From: Limnomonas spitsbergensis | Taxonomy: Eukaryota; Chlorophyta; Chlorophyceae; Chlamydomonadales | Assembly: GCA_037349105.1 (NCBI GenBank) | Contig: JAYJMM010000004.1 | Coordinates: forward strand, 1,453,001-1,517,000 | Length of the DNA: 64,000 nucleotides | Direction: 5' to 3' | In this document: positions 46,301 through 57,800 of the stretch, piece by piece | Layout: the number at the start of each line of letters is the position of its first letter | Position numbering within the stretch: position 1 is the stretch's first letter | Notes under the pieces: model-generated | What the model was told of the DNA's origin: nothing | The model's database searches: none | The model's input: only the letters and a program-made list of their open reading frames with translations | Program-made: the position numbers and the translations under genes

Positions 46301-49300
46301 CTGGCACCCACAGCTTCAGCACTGCATGCTGCCTGACATGGCACCCCTGGCACCCACAGCTTCAGCACTGCATGCTGCCTGACATGGCACCCCTGGCACC
46401 CACAGCTTCAGCACTGCATGCTGCCTGACATGGCACCCCTGGCACCCACAGCATATGCACTGCATGCTGCCTGCCATGGCCCCCCAAGCACACACATGTG
46501 CACTATATGCTGCCTGCCATGGCCACCCTAGCACACATAGCGTCTGCACTGCATGCTGCCTGACATGGCACCCCTAGCACAAACAGGTGCACTGCATGCT
46601 GCCTGGCATGACACCCCTAGCACAAGCAGGTACACTGCATGCTGCTTGCCATGGCACCCCTAGCACAAACAGGTGCACTGCATGCTGGCTGTCATGACAC
46701 CTTTAGCACAAACAGGTGCACTGCATGCTGACTGTCATGACACCCCTAGCACAAACAGGTGTACTGCATGTTGACTGTCATGACACCCCTAGCACAAACA
46801 GGTGCACTGCATGCTGACTGTCATGACACCCCTAGCACAAACAGGTGTACTGCATGTTGACTGTCATGACACCCCTAGCACAAACAGGTGTACTGCATGT
46901 TGACTGTCATGACACCCCTAGCACAAGCAGGTACACTGCATGCTGCCTGCCATTGCACCCCCAGCACCCACAGGTGCACTGCATGCTGACTGCCATGACA
47001 TCCCCAGCACAAACAGGTGCACTGCATGCTGCCTGACATGGCACCCCTGGCACCCATAGCTTCAGCACTGCATGCTGCCTGACATGGCACCCCTGGCACC
47101 CACAGCTTCAGCACTGCATGCTGCCTGACATGGCACCCCTGGCACCCACAGCTTCAGCACTGCATGCTGCCTGACATGGCACCCCTGGCACCCACAGCTT
47201 CAGCACTGCATGCTGCCTGACATGGCACCCCTGGCACCCACAGCATATGCACTGCATGCTGCCTGACATGGCACCCCAAGCACACACAGCTTCAGCACTG
47301 CATGCTGCCTGACATGGCACCCCTGGCACCCACAGCTTCAGCACTGCATGCTGCCTGACATGGCACCCCTGGCACCCACAGCTTCAGCACTGCATGCTGC
47401 CTGCCATGGCACCCCTGGCACCCACAGCATATGCACTGCATGCTGCCTGCCATGGCCCCCCAAGCACGCACATGTGCACTACATGCTGCCTGCCATGGCC
47501 ACCCTAGCACACATAGCGTCTGCACTGCATGCTGCCTGACATGGCACCCCTAGCACAAACAGGTGCACTGCATGCTGCCTGGCATGACACCCCTAGCACA
47601 AGCAGGTACACTGCATGCTGCTTGCCATGGCACCCCTAGCACAAACAGGTGCACTGCATGCTGGCTGTCATGACACCTTTAGCACAAACAGGTGCACTGC
47701 ATGCTGACTGTCATGACACCCCTAGCACAAACAGGTGTACTGCATGTTGACTGTCATGACACCCCTAGCACAAACAGGTGTACTGCATGCTGCCTGCCAT
47801 TGCACCCCTAGCACAAACAGGTGCACTGCATGCTGACTGCCATGACATCCCCAGCACAAACAGGTGCACTGCATGCTGACTGTCATGCCACCCCTAGCAC
47901 AAACAGGTGCACTGCATGCTGACTGTCATGACACCCCTAGCACCCACAGGTGCACTGCATGCTGACTGTCATGTCACCCCTAGCACAAACAGGTGCACTG
48001 CATGCTGACTGTCATGACACCTTTAGCACAAACATGTGCACTGCATGCTGACTGTCATGACACCCCTAGCACAAACATGTGCACTGCACACTGCCTGCCA
48101 TGACACCCCTAGCACAAACAGGGCACTGCATGCTGGCTGTCATGGGACCCCTAGCACACACAGCTTCTGCACTGCATGCTGCCTGTCATTGCACCCCTAG
48201 CACAAACAGAAGCACTGCATGCTGCCTGTCATGACACCCCTAGCACACACATGTGCACTGTGTGCTGCCTGCCATGGCACCCCTAGCACACACAACTTCT
48301 GCAGTGCATGCTGCCTGGCATGGCACCCATAGCACACACAGGTGCACTGCATGTTGACTGTTATGGCACACACAGGTGCATTGCATGCTGCCTGGCATGG
48401 CACCCATAGCACACACAGGTGCACTGCATGCTGACTGTCATGGCACCCGTAGCACACACATGTGCACTGTGTGCTGCCTGCCATGGCACCCCTAGCACAC
48501 ACAACTTCTGCAGTGCATGCTGCCTGGCATGGCACCCATAGCACACACAGGTGCACTGCATGCTGACTGTTATGGCACACACAGGTGCATTGCATGCTGC
48601 CTGGCATGGCACCCATAGCACACACATACAGGTGCACTGCATGCTGACTGTTATGGCACACACAGGTGCATTGCATGCTGCCTGGCATGGCACCCATAGC
48701 ACACACAGGTGCACTGCATGCTGACTGTCATGGCACTCCTAGCACACACAGCTTCTGTTATACATGCTGACAGGGCAGCCTTAACACCACTTACACACAT
48801 GCTTCATGGGATAAGGTTCCTTGATCAGGTTCACTCCAAGCTGGAGCTCAGGTATGAGGAAAGGTCTAATGCAGATGCAACAGTGCAGCCCACTCTTACT
48901 GCCTCACTCTAACTGTCTCACTCTAAAAATGTGCTAGTTCTCTTAAATTTTCAGATTGGTAGAGAATTGGTTCTTTGTACTTCAAATTAGATATAATAAA
49001 ATTCGGCCAGTTGCATGCAAACAACTTAATGTCTAGAGCTAAGTCCAGTATAAGTCGTTTGATCTCGTTTCCGAACTCCATGTCTGAACTCTATGAGACG
49101 AATATTTTGTTTTCATAACTTGCATTGACAGTTCTGACGGCCATGGCGCCGTGCCTGAGTGACTCTGTCCAGTGTTTAATTTTCAAGGCGTTTCCAAACT
49201 CGAATACTGATCTGCTAACATGTTCATGCCAGTCTTACTTAAACGTGGAATGCCTGTGTCCCAAGCAGTAGGGCATGCAGCAACATGCTCCCCATGCTGC

Positions 49301-51880
49301 AGATCGTTACACAGCTGAATTGTAGCTGAAGTCATTTCAAATCAGCAGCGGCCAACCAACCCAGTGAACGCCACTGTCAAGCCAAGTAGGAAACCAAAGC
49401 ATTCGAATTACATCAAGCACAGGGAGTGATCGAGCTCTCATGGCAAAATATCATCCTCCCTTTTTCTTGCCTCACGCTCATGCGTTTGGTTCAGTTGCAT
49501 GAAACCAAACAGCTACACGTTTCAGTATGTTATGTAAATAATGGACCAAACAGCCACATTTCCCCTCATGCATCAGTTTATCTTCTGCTGTTTTGCCTGC
49601 TTTTCGAGACGGCCATGGTTACTGAGCTAGAGTAAGGCCCTGAGCCTCAGCCTCCTCGCACACTCAACATGTCTAGCGGCGACGACACCCTGTTACGCAA
49701 GCCTCAGCCGGCGAGACCAGCAACGCGGTGTTATTTTTGTCATCCTGTGGATGGGGGGCGGGTGGAGGGGCAAAAACATTACCGGACTAAACCGGATTAC
49801 AACACAACGAGCGCGTCCGTTGCAACTACTTCCTTTCACGTGGACACGCATAATTTATCACTGTGTGCTTCAGCATGGTTGAGTGGGTCTCAGGCGGGGG
49901 AGGGGACGTGGGCACACGCACCTACCTGTCGAGGGACGTCTGTTATCTTAACGGTTGCTGTCGTTGCGTGAATTGGCAGTTTCCCCGGGTTCAAAAGCGA
50001 AGCAAGTGGTATTTGTGATGCGCAGCCTAGCCTTATCCCATGGCCTTACTTATCCCCATTTTCGAGGCGTCCCCTGGCCCATCCCCTGGGTCCCCTGGGT
50101 AGGAATACCCTGTCAGGTCACGTCACCCCAGAAGCTTGGCTGACCTCCTGGCTGCAGTGCTGTCCTAAGTGTGGGGTCAACACCTCCCGCCCAAAGTGTG
50201 GGGTCGACACCTCCTGCTCCATGCTGTACGGGTGTTTGTTGGGTCCGCATCTTTTGAATCTCTCAACGCCCCTACCGGTATTTTAGTTTCCCCCCTCCTA
50301 ACCGAATAGTTGGGCGCCCATGCAGCCAAGACGTTTGAGCAGGGCCCAGATGTGTATCGTCATAAACTTTCTCTGCCCCTCCAGGTGACTGAGGTGATGC
50401 GCAGCGGCCCACTGACCCAAGAGAAGAGCACGTACCTTGAGGAGCTGCGTGGGCAGCTGGGCTTGGGTAAGGAGGCGGCTGAAAAGGTGATCAAGGCAGC
50501 GAGGAGCGAAGTGCACGGGACATCTGCCTCTGTCGAAGAAGGCGGGCGCTGGACCATCGACCGCATTGCTGAGGTGACCAAGGCCGGTGGCACCATTGAG
50601 GGCGTGGTGGAGGAGGTCACGCGGCGCAACATCTACCGCAGAGAGGTGGAGAGGGCAGTCACAGACGGTGAGACCCGATGGCTGGGGGGCAGCGGATGAT
50701 TCCTGCTGGCAAGGGCTGTTGTTTTCTTGCTGAGTATGTCATCTTCTGATACCGGTGCATGGTTGATTGCGTGTTTCCTCCCAGATATTTAATGATCAAA
50801 GACAGAAGGACAGTTCAGCACCAGGTTGAATGCCCCTGTGATTGACCCGTACCTGTTTGTCAGGCACGGGTCAATCAAGAAGATATTAGCTTCTGGTATC
50901 AGTGCAAATTCCTGTGCATGGTTGTTTTCGTATTTCCTCCCTGATATTTGATGATGAAAGGCAGGGAGTTCATCACCAGTTTGCATGCCCCTGTGATTGA
51001 CCCGTATCTGCCTACTGTGTTGCATCTTACCTTGAGTTTCTTTTCTTCCAATGGGTGAGTTGGGCGCCCACGCGGCCGAGCCTTTTTGAGCAGGGCCCAG
51101 AGGTTTAATGGCATTGACTGTGTTGCATCTGTGCTTGCGAAGGCTCTGGTGATCTGAAGGCGGATTACGTGCTGAAAGAGCTGCCGACTATGCTGTCCTT
51201 GGACGCGAAGAAGGTCGCCTCCATTATCAAGGAGCTGGTGTCGTCCCGCAAGCGCATGCTCCTGGTGCAGGCAGTCAGCCAATACAGACAGAAGCGGCCC
51301 GCAGAAACGGTGGGGCCCAGAGTTCTGCGTCTGATCTCCTTAGGTGTGCCATGTTTCTTTGTGCGCCTCGGTGCGAAATGTGAAAATCAAATTGTGTAAG
51401 TCGTATGCAAATGTCATTGGGTGGCTTGACGACCACTGCTCCTCTCATTCCCAACGCAGGTATTCTCTCTCCAGAACTTGCTCAGCTGCACGCGGGCGCT
51501 GCCCGAGGCGCAGGCCATGCAGTGGAGCGAGAGGGCTGAGCTCAAGGATGTGTTCCAGGCCTACTGTGCACAGGTGGGACACAATAAACGGGCTATTGCA
51601 CTTTCCAATCGTCACTTTCCATCTCAGAGCAACTGGCATTTTTGTTGTAAGAGTTGTGCAGAGAACCTTAAACAGGGACTCTGGGATTCGTTGTTTCTCA
51701 ACCCATGCTTTACATCCTGGGCCATACGTGCAGGAGACGAGTGGCAGCAAGCGCGAGGCACTCCAGGCGCTGTTGGGTTTGACTGACGAAGAGTCTGCCG
51801 AAATTCAATATGCTAGCGACTCGGATGAGGGCAGGGCAGCATCCGCAAAGGAGAAGCAGGAGGACGAATCTTTTTTCTAG
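37373..51880 (+). CDS. TIC110: TIC110, chloroplast inner envelope import component
   Basis: TIC110 is an inner-envelope scaffold that receives transit peptides and recruits stromal chaperones. Eighteen exons join in phase to 1037 residues: 37373-37525, 37613-37790, 37872-38160, 38466-38616, 39353-39677, 39895-40055, 40262-40387, 40700-40819, 41299-41457, 41852-42010, 43164-43371, 43880-43959, 44236-44359, 44746-44915, 50385-50667, 51143-51309, 51460-51573, 51734-51880. Residues 1-50 look like a transit peptide (RSFCIRNYARRTLQS). Two membrane segments follow at about 80-105 (IPLALFYPSLLAFVGASAFF) and 119-135 (YGTAALLGAGAVYAG). The rest is a helical stromal domain with family motifs such as YNTIVELPDPSSLT, KYGISMQKDEMEGLLKIY, HFALTEAQLFVARRD, QELCEKVRFGPEAALELHK, ADVAKKV and GLTDEESAEI. 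The model is full length by eye. Introns 4, 8, 10 and 14 carry minisatellites; intron 14 is 5.5 kb. Confidence 0.95.
38756..39130. repeat. Tandem array, 25-bp unit, 15 copies
   Basis: TGACCATGCAGCTAGAGGAC plus CTGTA is repeated with few substitutions in TIC110 intron 4 (38617-39352). Confidence 0.95.
40830..41110. repeat. Tandem array, about 43-bp unit, about 6 copies
   Basis: The unit GGGAAGGTTTGCAGGGCGGG plus AATTTCTTCCTCAGCTGAA is imperfectly repeated in TIC110 intron 8 (40820-41298), starting about 18 bp after the donor. Confidence 0.85.
41999..42320. repeat. Tandem array, about 29-bp unit, derived from the exon 10 / intron 10 junction
   Basis: Units read GTGCTGGGAGAGGTGAGGGT plus AGGAGGGAG, about 10 copies with small indels. 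The first unit spans the true donor of exon 10 (GGGAGAG/GTGAGGG at 42010), so most units carry a donor-like AG/GTGAGGG or GG/GTGAGGG. Confidence 0.9.
42321..43163. repeat. Tandem array, 32-bp unit, about 26 copies, ending in the intron 10 acceptor
   Basis: The unit is CTGTATCTGTTTCCCGTCCA plus CCTGAGCTTCTC, with a CTGTCTCTG variant every few copies. The last unit runs CTGTTTCCCGTCCCTAG into exon 11, so it supplies the polypyrimidine tract and acceptor. Open minus-strand frames of over 200 codons are artefacts. Confidence 0.95.
45000..45430. other. G/C-rich insert with inverted segments inside TIC110 intron 14
   Basis: AAACTACG words in both orientations (around 45040-45160) flank a GGGTCCCCTG-rich segment, and an 18-bp G run lies at 45234-45251. 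A short open frame at 45216-45428 ends with a helical Leu/Glu/Arg-rich stretch (VGRLEQLEKAVSAVRGRLEN). It could be a fragment of an unrecognised mobile element. No family was identified. Confidence 0.4.
45470..48770. repeat. Large minisatellite, 46-bp unit, about 70 copies, with higher-order structure
   Basis: The unit is CATGGCACCCCTGGCACCCA plus CAGCTTCAGC plus ACTGCATGCTGCCTGA, with subfamilies (CAAACAGGTG, CACACATGTG, CATATGCACTG types). A block at about 46440-46730 recurs in the same order at about 47415-47700, offset about 976 bp. It occupies TIC110 intron 14 (44916-50384). All frames through it are repeat artefacts. Confidence 0.97.
48771..50307. other. Unique part of TIC110 intron 14
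   Basis: No gene was recognised. The sequence is AT-richer between 48930 and 49660. GTGTGGGGTCAACACCTCC / GTGTGGGGTCGACACCTCC is duplicated at about 50168-50215. Confidence 0.35.
50308..50370 (+). mobile_element. Retroelement 3'-tail copy beside the exon 15 acceptor
   Basis: AGTTGGGCGCCCATGCAGCC, then AAGACGTTTGAGCAGGGCCC, then AGATGTGTATCGTCATAAAC. It ends about 15 bp before the TIC110 exon 15 acceptor at 50384. Confidence 0.7.
50745..51010. repeat. Two-copy duplication in TIC110 intron 15
   Basis: The segment from about 50747 (GATACCGGTGCATGGTTG) to 50850 (TGCCCCTGTGATTGACCCGT) recurs from about 50896 to 51007 with substitutions. Confidence 0.8.
51056..51119 (+). mobile_element. Retroelement 3'-tail copy beside the exon 16 acceptor
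   Basis: GTTGGGCGCCCACGCGGCCG, then AGCCTTTTTGAGCAGGGCCC, then AGAGGTTTAATGGCATTGAC. It ends 23 bp before TIC110 exon 16 (51143). Confidence 0.75.
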
Positions 51881-52076
51881 AATATCATCGACAAAGCTAG
51901 TGCCAGAGCGTGCCCACCGGAAAGTACCTCTCACTTTTTGTGATATTCTCGATCAATTATTATGAGTTTGTAGGGCCCCAGGGATTCCGGTGGCCTGCCT
52001 TTTATGGTGGTTGAATGTGAAGGGTGCCAAGTGTAAGCCTGGCGAGAAACACGAAACATGGACGGCGCCAGCCAAA

Positions 52077-52127
52077 GTCATTACACCTCTGGACCCCGCT
52101 CAAAAAAGCCACATGGACGGCGCCAGC
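52077..52127 (-). mobile_element. Retroelement 3'-tail copy, inverted
   Basis: GTCATTACACCTCTGGACCC then CGCTCAAAAAAGCCACATGG is the reverse complement of the family tail. The word ACATGGACGGCGCCAGC occurs twice here (52055 and 52111). Confidence 0.6.
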
Positions 52128-52533
52128 ACCAGCTTCAGGACACGGACAGATTACAGCAGGCGCGTGATCAACGCAAACCAGGAGACACTAAACAGATATG
52201 AGCCAACAGTGAAATCTGGAAACGGGTAAACCTGTGGCATCCTCTTTCTGCAAGTTTGCAGTGGCCCAGTAATAAGGTGGTAACACGAATAGAAGATTTT
52301 TGATACCTGAACCCTACAGAAAACAGTTATGCAGTAGACATTCTTTGGTAACCTGGAAAATAATGACTCCCCTCCGCCCTCAAAATGCTTCAACTCTTAT
52401 TTCTTCACAGAGTGGAACCTGTCGACAAGAGGCAACGGCATCGTTTCATAATTTTGCATCAGTATCCATGGATCAAAAGTCACTCTAAATTTCCAGATTG
52501 CATGTATAATGGCAACTTCAATAACAATACATG

Positions 52534-52775
52534 TGTCGCACCATAAAGCAGTAAACGTGCCAATATGGTAAACTCCGGAATCTCCGGTAAAGGCGCCTTA
52601 GAGAAGTGTCCTTCTACTCATAAACACGGTACATTACCGTACACACCGACTCCTTGTACTTCAGACAAGAGCTGTTAACTGGCTACTGTAAGGTTCGGCC
52701 CTAGCAGGAAGTCTCTCTGCCTAGGGGTAAGTCTGGGTGTCCCTGTCTCGTGGGTACCGCCCCTACTACTTCACT
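52534..52775 (-). repeat. Split direct repeat B2
   Basis: This 242-bp segment is identical by eye to 53397-53638. It starts on the plus strand with TGTCGCACCATAAAG and ends with TACTACTTCACT. Confidence 0.9.
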
Positions 52776-53394
52776 ACGAGAGGTTTGCTTCAGGTCCGTG
52801 GCGGACTTCTTCCCCACTTAGTGGCGGACGCCTACGGGCGGACTCAGTGACTACACACTGGCCGCGGATGCGCAGCGCGTTAAGCTGTGGCTGGAACTTC
52901 TAGATGACAGACACGGAGCTGCCCTTCAGACAGCTGATCTGTTGGGTCGCTGAGTCACTCACCGCGTGAAGCGGGGGATGTCGTAGCCGTAGACTGCGGG
53001 CGGTGTCCCAGGTCGGGCTGGGCATCTAGCTGAGGATAACTAGGTTGCTATGTCGGCTCTGAGGCTGAACCAGGCTTGATCGTCTTCGTGCCTTCGTGGT
53101 ACTGGCGTTATTGGTATTCACAGGGTATATCTTGGGATGATAGCCGTTGCTGATTACAATTAGAGGCCTGTCCACTTAAAAGGAACGAAGTAAGTGTCAA
53201 GCGTGCAAGCCGGGATTCAAAGGTCCCGGCAAGCCCTATTTACTGAGTACGGGAAATCTGCTACACTTCACACTTAAGCGGGATTCTGGGTCTCAGTTCA
53301 AATCCGGAGACTCCGCAGATAAGCTGCGGAGGCTCCGTGGCCGCTAACTGCGGTCTAAACGGTTCTGTCACGTATACGGTAATATACTGTGACA
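52776..53394 (-). repeat. Split direct repeat A2
   Basis: This 619-bp segment is identical by eye to 60194-60812. On the plus strand it starts ACGAGAGGTTTGC and ends ATATACTGTGACA. Confidence 0.9.
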
Positions 53395-53396
53395 GC

Positions 53397-53638
53397 TGTC
53401 GCACCATAAAGCAGTAAACGTGCCAATATGGTAAACTCCGGAATCTCCGGTAAAGGCGCCTTAGAGAAGTGTCCTTCTACTCATAAACACGGTACATTAC
53501 CGTACACACCGACTCCTTGTACTTCAGACAAGAGCTGTTAACTGGCTACTGTAAGGTTCGGCCCTAGCAGGAAGTCTCTCTGCCTAGGGGTAAGTCTGGG
53601 TGTCCCTGTCTCGTGGGTACCGCCCCTACTACTTCACT
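53397..53638 (-). repeat. Split direct repeat B1
   Basis: This is a second copy of the 242-bp segment. It is separated from A2 by GC inside the palindrome GACAGCTGTC. Confidence 0.9.
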
Positions 53639-54857
53639 CGCCCCCCCGCTCCTCAGCGTTAAGCCTATCGGGCATGCGCTGGGAGCCGGAAAAAGGGGTC
53701 GGTACTGTAAGAAAGAAACTTCTGGCAATATGTACACCTCAGAAGATCAAAATATCAAAGCAAATCTGCCTGGTTCAGGCCGTCCTCCGCATCTGCCTGG
53801 TTCAGGCTATTTTCAAAGCAAAATCTGTACGCCCAGAACTTGTCAGTTCCCTAACACTGAAGCCTCCTAAACATCTGACTGCAATCCAGCCAGTCGGTAA
53901 AAAATTCCCTGAAGAAAATCCACTGCAGGAAATGTGCTGCAGGACATCCACAAAAGGAAATTCACCAAAGAAAAAATTCACTGAAACCCGTGGCGGACCC
54001 TAGGTCCACCCACGGTTCTGCACACTTGACAAAGGCCTCTGGGACCCTGATCTCTCTCCGGCCTGATCGGGGCACACAGAATCCGGTACCGTCACCAGTG
54101 TCATGCTTGGTTGCAGGCAATAAAGGGTCAGAACCCATCAGAAACCCTCAGCAACCATCAGAAAGCATCAGAAACCATCAGAAATCATCAGAAACCCTCA
54201 GAAATCAGAATCTTTAAACTTCTGGAAAATATGTACGTAGAAGCTCAAATCGTCTTAGCAAAGCTGCCTGGTTCAGGCCTTCTTCAATCAGAACTAAAAA
54301 AAATCCACCGAGTCTCAGCTGAAGCGCAATGCGCAGAATCCTACAAATCCAGGCTGTTCAGCCCACTACTGGCTAGCAAACAGAGAAATTTTCAAAGTTA
54401 TCAGGTTAAGGTAAGAACAACCGCTGCTCTCGCCCCACTGCGCCATAGCCGCCTGGTCTTCAATGGCCACAGGAAATGTGCGCCGTAGCAGCGTGATCCG
54501 CCCCCTGCTGTGTTATCATCGCCCGAGTTGACTAATTCTCCTTGCTCATCATCTTCATAACATATGTACTACCGTAGCCTTGCTGCTGCTGAGAAACAAA
54601 TTTTCACTATGTTGCTGCGATAGCTTTAAATCCAATCCTGCATCTTCCGTCTTCGGTCCGCTGGCTGCCGGCCCACTGCCTGCCGGGTACTAGGACAAGC
54701 CGCGCTGCGTCTGCATTTTCTGCTCTGTAGGCGCCTGCCCGCTCCTTGCCAGTTACGGCGTGGGTAACGTCACGTGCTCAGCGGCCTTGCCGCTCTGGGC
54801 TCGGCCTCAGGTCTCGTTAAGCTCTGCAAGGGCTGACTCCTCCTCTTTGTTGGAAGC
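53639..54857. other. Noncoding internal region of the retroelement
   Basis: No conserved domain lies here. GCCTGGTTCAGGC hairpin words occur three times (about 53769, 53798, 54266). An 11-bp-like CATCAGAAAC tandem repeat lies at 54130-54215. Confidence 0.5.
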
Positions 54858-57800
54858 CTAGCGCCACCTTGGCCCATCTATGGACCGCTCCCTGGGTGAC
54901 ATTGGCTTCTCTTCATCCAAGGAATATCTTGCTCCAAAAAGTCTCTCCCTCCAAGAAGCCTCTCGCGCCTCCTCCTCCTCATCCGCCTCTTCCTCCTCTT
55001 CCATTTCATTCTCCTCTTCTGCCTCTTCCATCTCATTCTCCTCTTCTGCTGCATGCCTGTGATCTGTGACGAACAGGTCCCCCATTTCCAGGGCGAACTT
55101 CTCCCACAGCACCACCTGCTGCGTCAGCACAGTGATCTGCTCCTCATCGGTCATGCACAAGTACCCTGGCACAGTGATCACGAACTTGCTCAGCTTGACC
55201 CTGGTGGCCACTGGCAGCCCTTCATAGAACATGTGCGAGACCGAGTGCCTTCTGCCAAAGTAGTCCACTGCATCCCTGGAGATATGTAGCAACTCTGCTG
55301 TGGACAGGACTCTGTGCGCAAACGCCTCTACTGTCTCCTCTGGCTTGACCTCTGGATCCAAAGTGGTCTTGACTCCCAGCTTGATGTTGGTGATCGCGGA
55401 TCTCTCATCCGAGGTCGGCTTTCCCACTTCCGCCTGAACCACCTTGATCCACAAAGTGAGCAGCGAGGCCTCGCAACACTGCTCCTCTGCTGGTGCGATC
55501 CACTGCTGCCTGATCCGTTCCACTTCTCTGGCAATTCTGTTTCCTGCATGGGGCGCCGCCCTGATGGCTGCCATCAGCGGCCCCACGCTAGCTGGCTTGC
55601 TGTCCCAAAGCTTGACCAGCGACTTGATCAGCAGTGTCATAGCTGACGGCGACTGGCACGATCCAGCTATTTCTCCGGCCACCACAGCCAGCGCTGGCTG
55701 GTGATCTGACATTGCCAGCCTGTTGTGCGATCCCCAGTATCCACACGCCTGGCAATATTTCCTGGCTGCAACTGCGCCTGGGTGCGACATATCCAGGACT
55801 GGCACGTTGCCTTGGATGGCTGGGATCTTGGTGACCTTGGCCACCCCTGTCAGCTGCAGGACCATCTGTTGCTGCAGCTGCAGGGTCACTCTCGCCTGCT
55901 CCCTGTCGATTCTCTTCATTTCTTGGTCGCTGGACTCCTGCCTGGTTCTTGGCCTGCGCCTGTCCGCTCCCCTTGGCTCTGAATCCGCTGATTCTGAGCG
56001 CGATCCATATCCACCTCCTCTGCCTCCTGATGGACTGCGACCTGGATAGTATCTGTCGAATCTGTTGTCATCGTCCTCCCGATCTTCCCGTGATGGCTGT
56101 CTGCCTGCTCTTCCTGCGGAGCTTCTACTCCCGTCGCGCGGCTGCCTCCCGGTCTTACTTCTGCCTGGTCTGTCGCCCGACCCGGGCCTCCAAGGATGTG
56201 CTCTGCCCGGTCCTGCCTGCCCTCTGGGCGGCTCCTGGCTTTGCCGATCCTGCTGTGCTCCCCTGCTGCATTCATCTGTTCCCCTGGGTGGCTCCTGGAT
56301 TTGCTGCCTTGGTTGTTCCCAGCTGTCTGCCTGCCCCCTGGGCGGCTCCTGGCCTTGCCGATTTGGCTGTTCCCAGCTGTCTGCCTGCCCTCTGGGCGGC
56401 TCCTGGCTTTGCCGATTTGGCTGTTCTTCACCGCTTGCTTGCCCCCTGGGCTGCCCTTGATTCTGCCTTCCTGGCTGCGTCCCTCCTGTGTAATTCCTGG
56501 CGTAGGAATCAGATTGCGTTACCCCTCTGGTTTCCTGCCTTCTTGGTCCACTGCTGCGCACACTGCCTGCAGGCTCGTCCTGTTGTGGTCCTCTTGCTGC
56601 GCCCTCTTGCCTTTTCCTCAGGAACTCCTCGATGTAATCCACCTGGGTTTCCTGGCATGTGTTCTCTTTGTCCTCGATTATGCGCAGGAGTGCATAAGAC
56701 TCTTGCCTGTTTGCTCTGCGCGTTGCTACGCCTTGCTCAGCCATCCTGGCCAGCGATCGGCTAGTCAACTCCGCCCTTTCGCTGGCGGCTGGGCTACTGG
56801 CCCTGGGCTCTTCCCTGCCCCTTAGCCGCCCCCTGAGGCTTGGCTCGCTGCTGACCTCAAAAACCTCAGATCTGAGTGTTGGGGTTGGCGCGGTTCTTGC
56901 TTGCTGCTGCCACCTTTGGACTGCCCTGAGCTCCTCAGGCCGCTGCACCGCTGTTTCAAATCCTTCCCATGCCTGGTCCTCCTCATCTTCTGGCTCGGAT
57001 CCCGGTTCAGCCTGATTTCCTGTCACCTCATTGCACCACTCATCTGCGAAAGCCTTAACAGCCAGGGCTGCTTCGCGTCCCGCCCTTCCCTTGGATATCT
57101 GTCCAAGGGCGGCTAACAGCATCGCCCTGTCCTGCCCTGTGTGGGGGATACCCAGCATGGCCTTTGTTGCCCATCCCCTCAGATGATGGGCCTTGAACTC
57201 CTCAATGGCTGTGACCTGGTCCTGGAAATGCAAGAACGTCCTGGAGCAAACTTGCTTCCACAGGTCTGTTGCCCACTGCAAAATTCCTGCCCAACCGATC
57301 GGTCCTTCTGACTCCTCATTGCCGCACACTACTCCCCCAGTTCCGGAGCGCTCTGGCTCTCTAGGGCTGGTATCCTGCGTTCTTGATGGATCGTGAAAAA
57401 ACCCTCGCAGGATTTCCTTGTGGCTGTCGTCTCTCTGCATCTGGCTGCTAGATCCCTCCATGGATTTCTGCACAGGTCTGCCCACACTGGGCGTAAACTT
57501 GGACAGCGGCGTCCCGTAAACTGTGGATCCCGCCCCTCTTTGAACCGGCACCCTGCGTGGTCGCATTGGCTGCCTTGGGCGCAGCCCTGTCACTGGCTGC
57601 CGCCCCTTCTCTTCTTGTATCGGATCAGGCAGCTCTTCCTCAGATATTAGGTCAGCCCACGGCTTTCCCACCTGTACAGCTGACTTTTCCTGTGGTTCTT
57701 TGCTGCTCTGCGGGGCCTGCCTGGTCACAGCAGGCTTGATCTCAGCTCCCTCGCGCTTGATCTCTGCATCAATGGCCTCAGCCGGGTCCTCACCCGGCTC

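Noticed and set aside
45488..48714. Many 70-170-codon frames rich in Cys/Ala/Gly on the minus strand
   Set aside because: They arise from the 46-bp minisatellite in TIC110 intron 14.
52534..53638. Ordinary LTR retrotransposon with 5' LTR at left
   Set aside because: The right end has only the 619-bp segment and lacks the 242-bp one, and the left has B-A-B order. A truncated LTR element would need extra events, whereas the split-direct-repeat model explains all copies at once.
55949..56825. Plus-strand frames of 209-271 codons
   Set aside because: They are antisense to the intact Gag-like ORF, with no recognisable motif.
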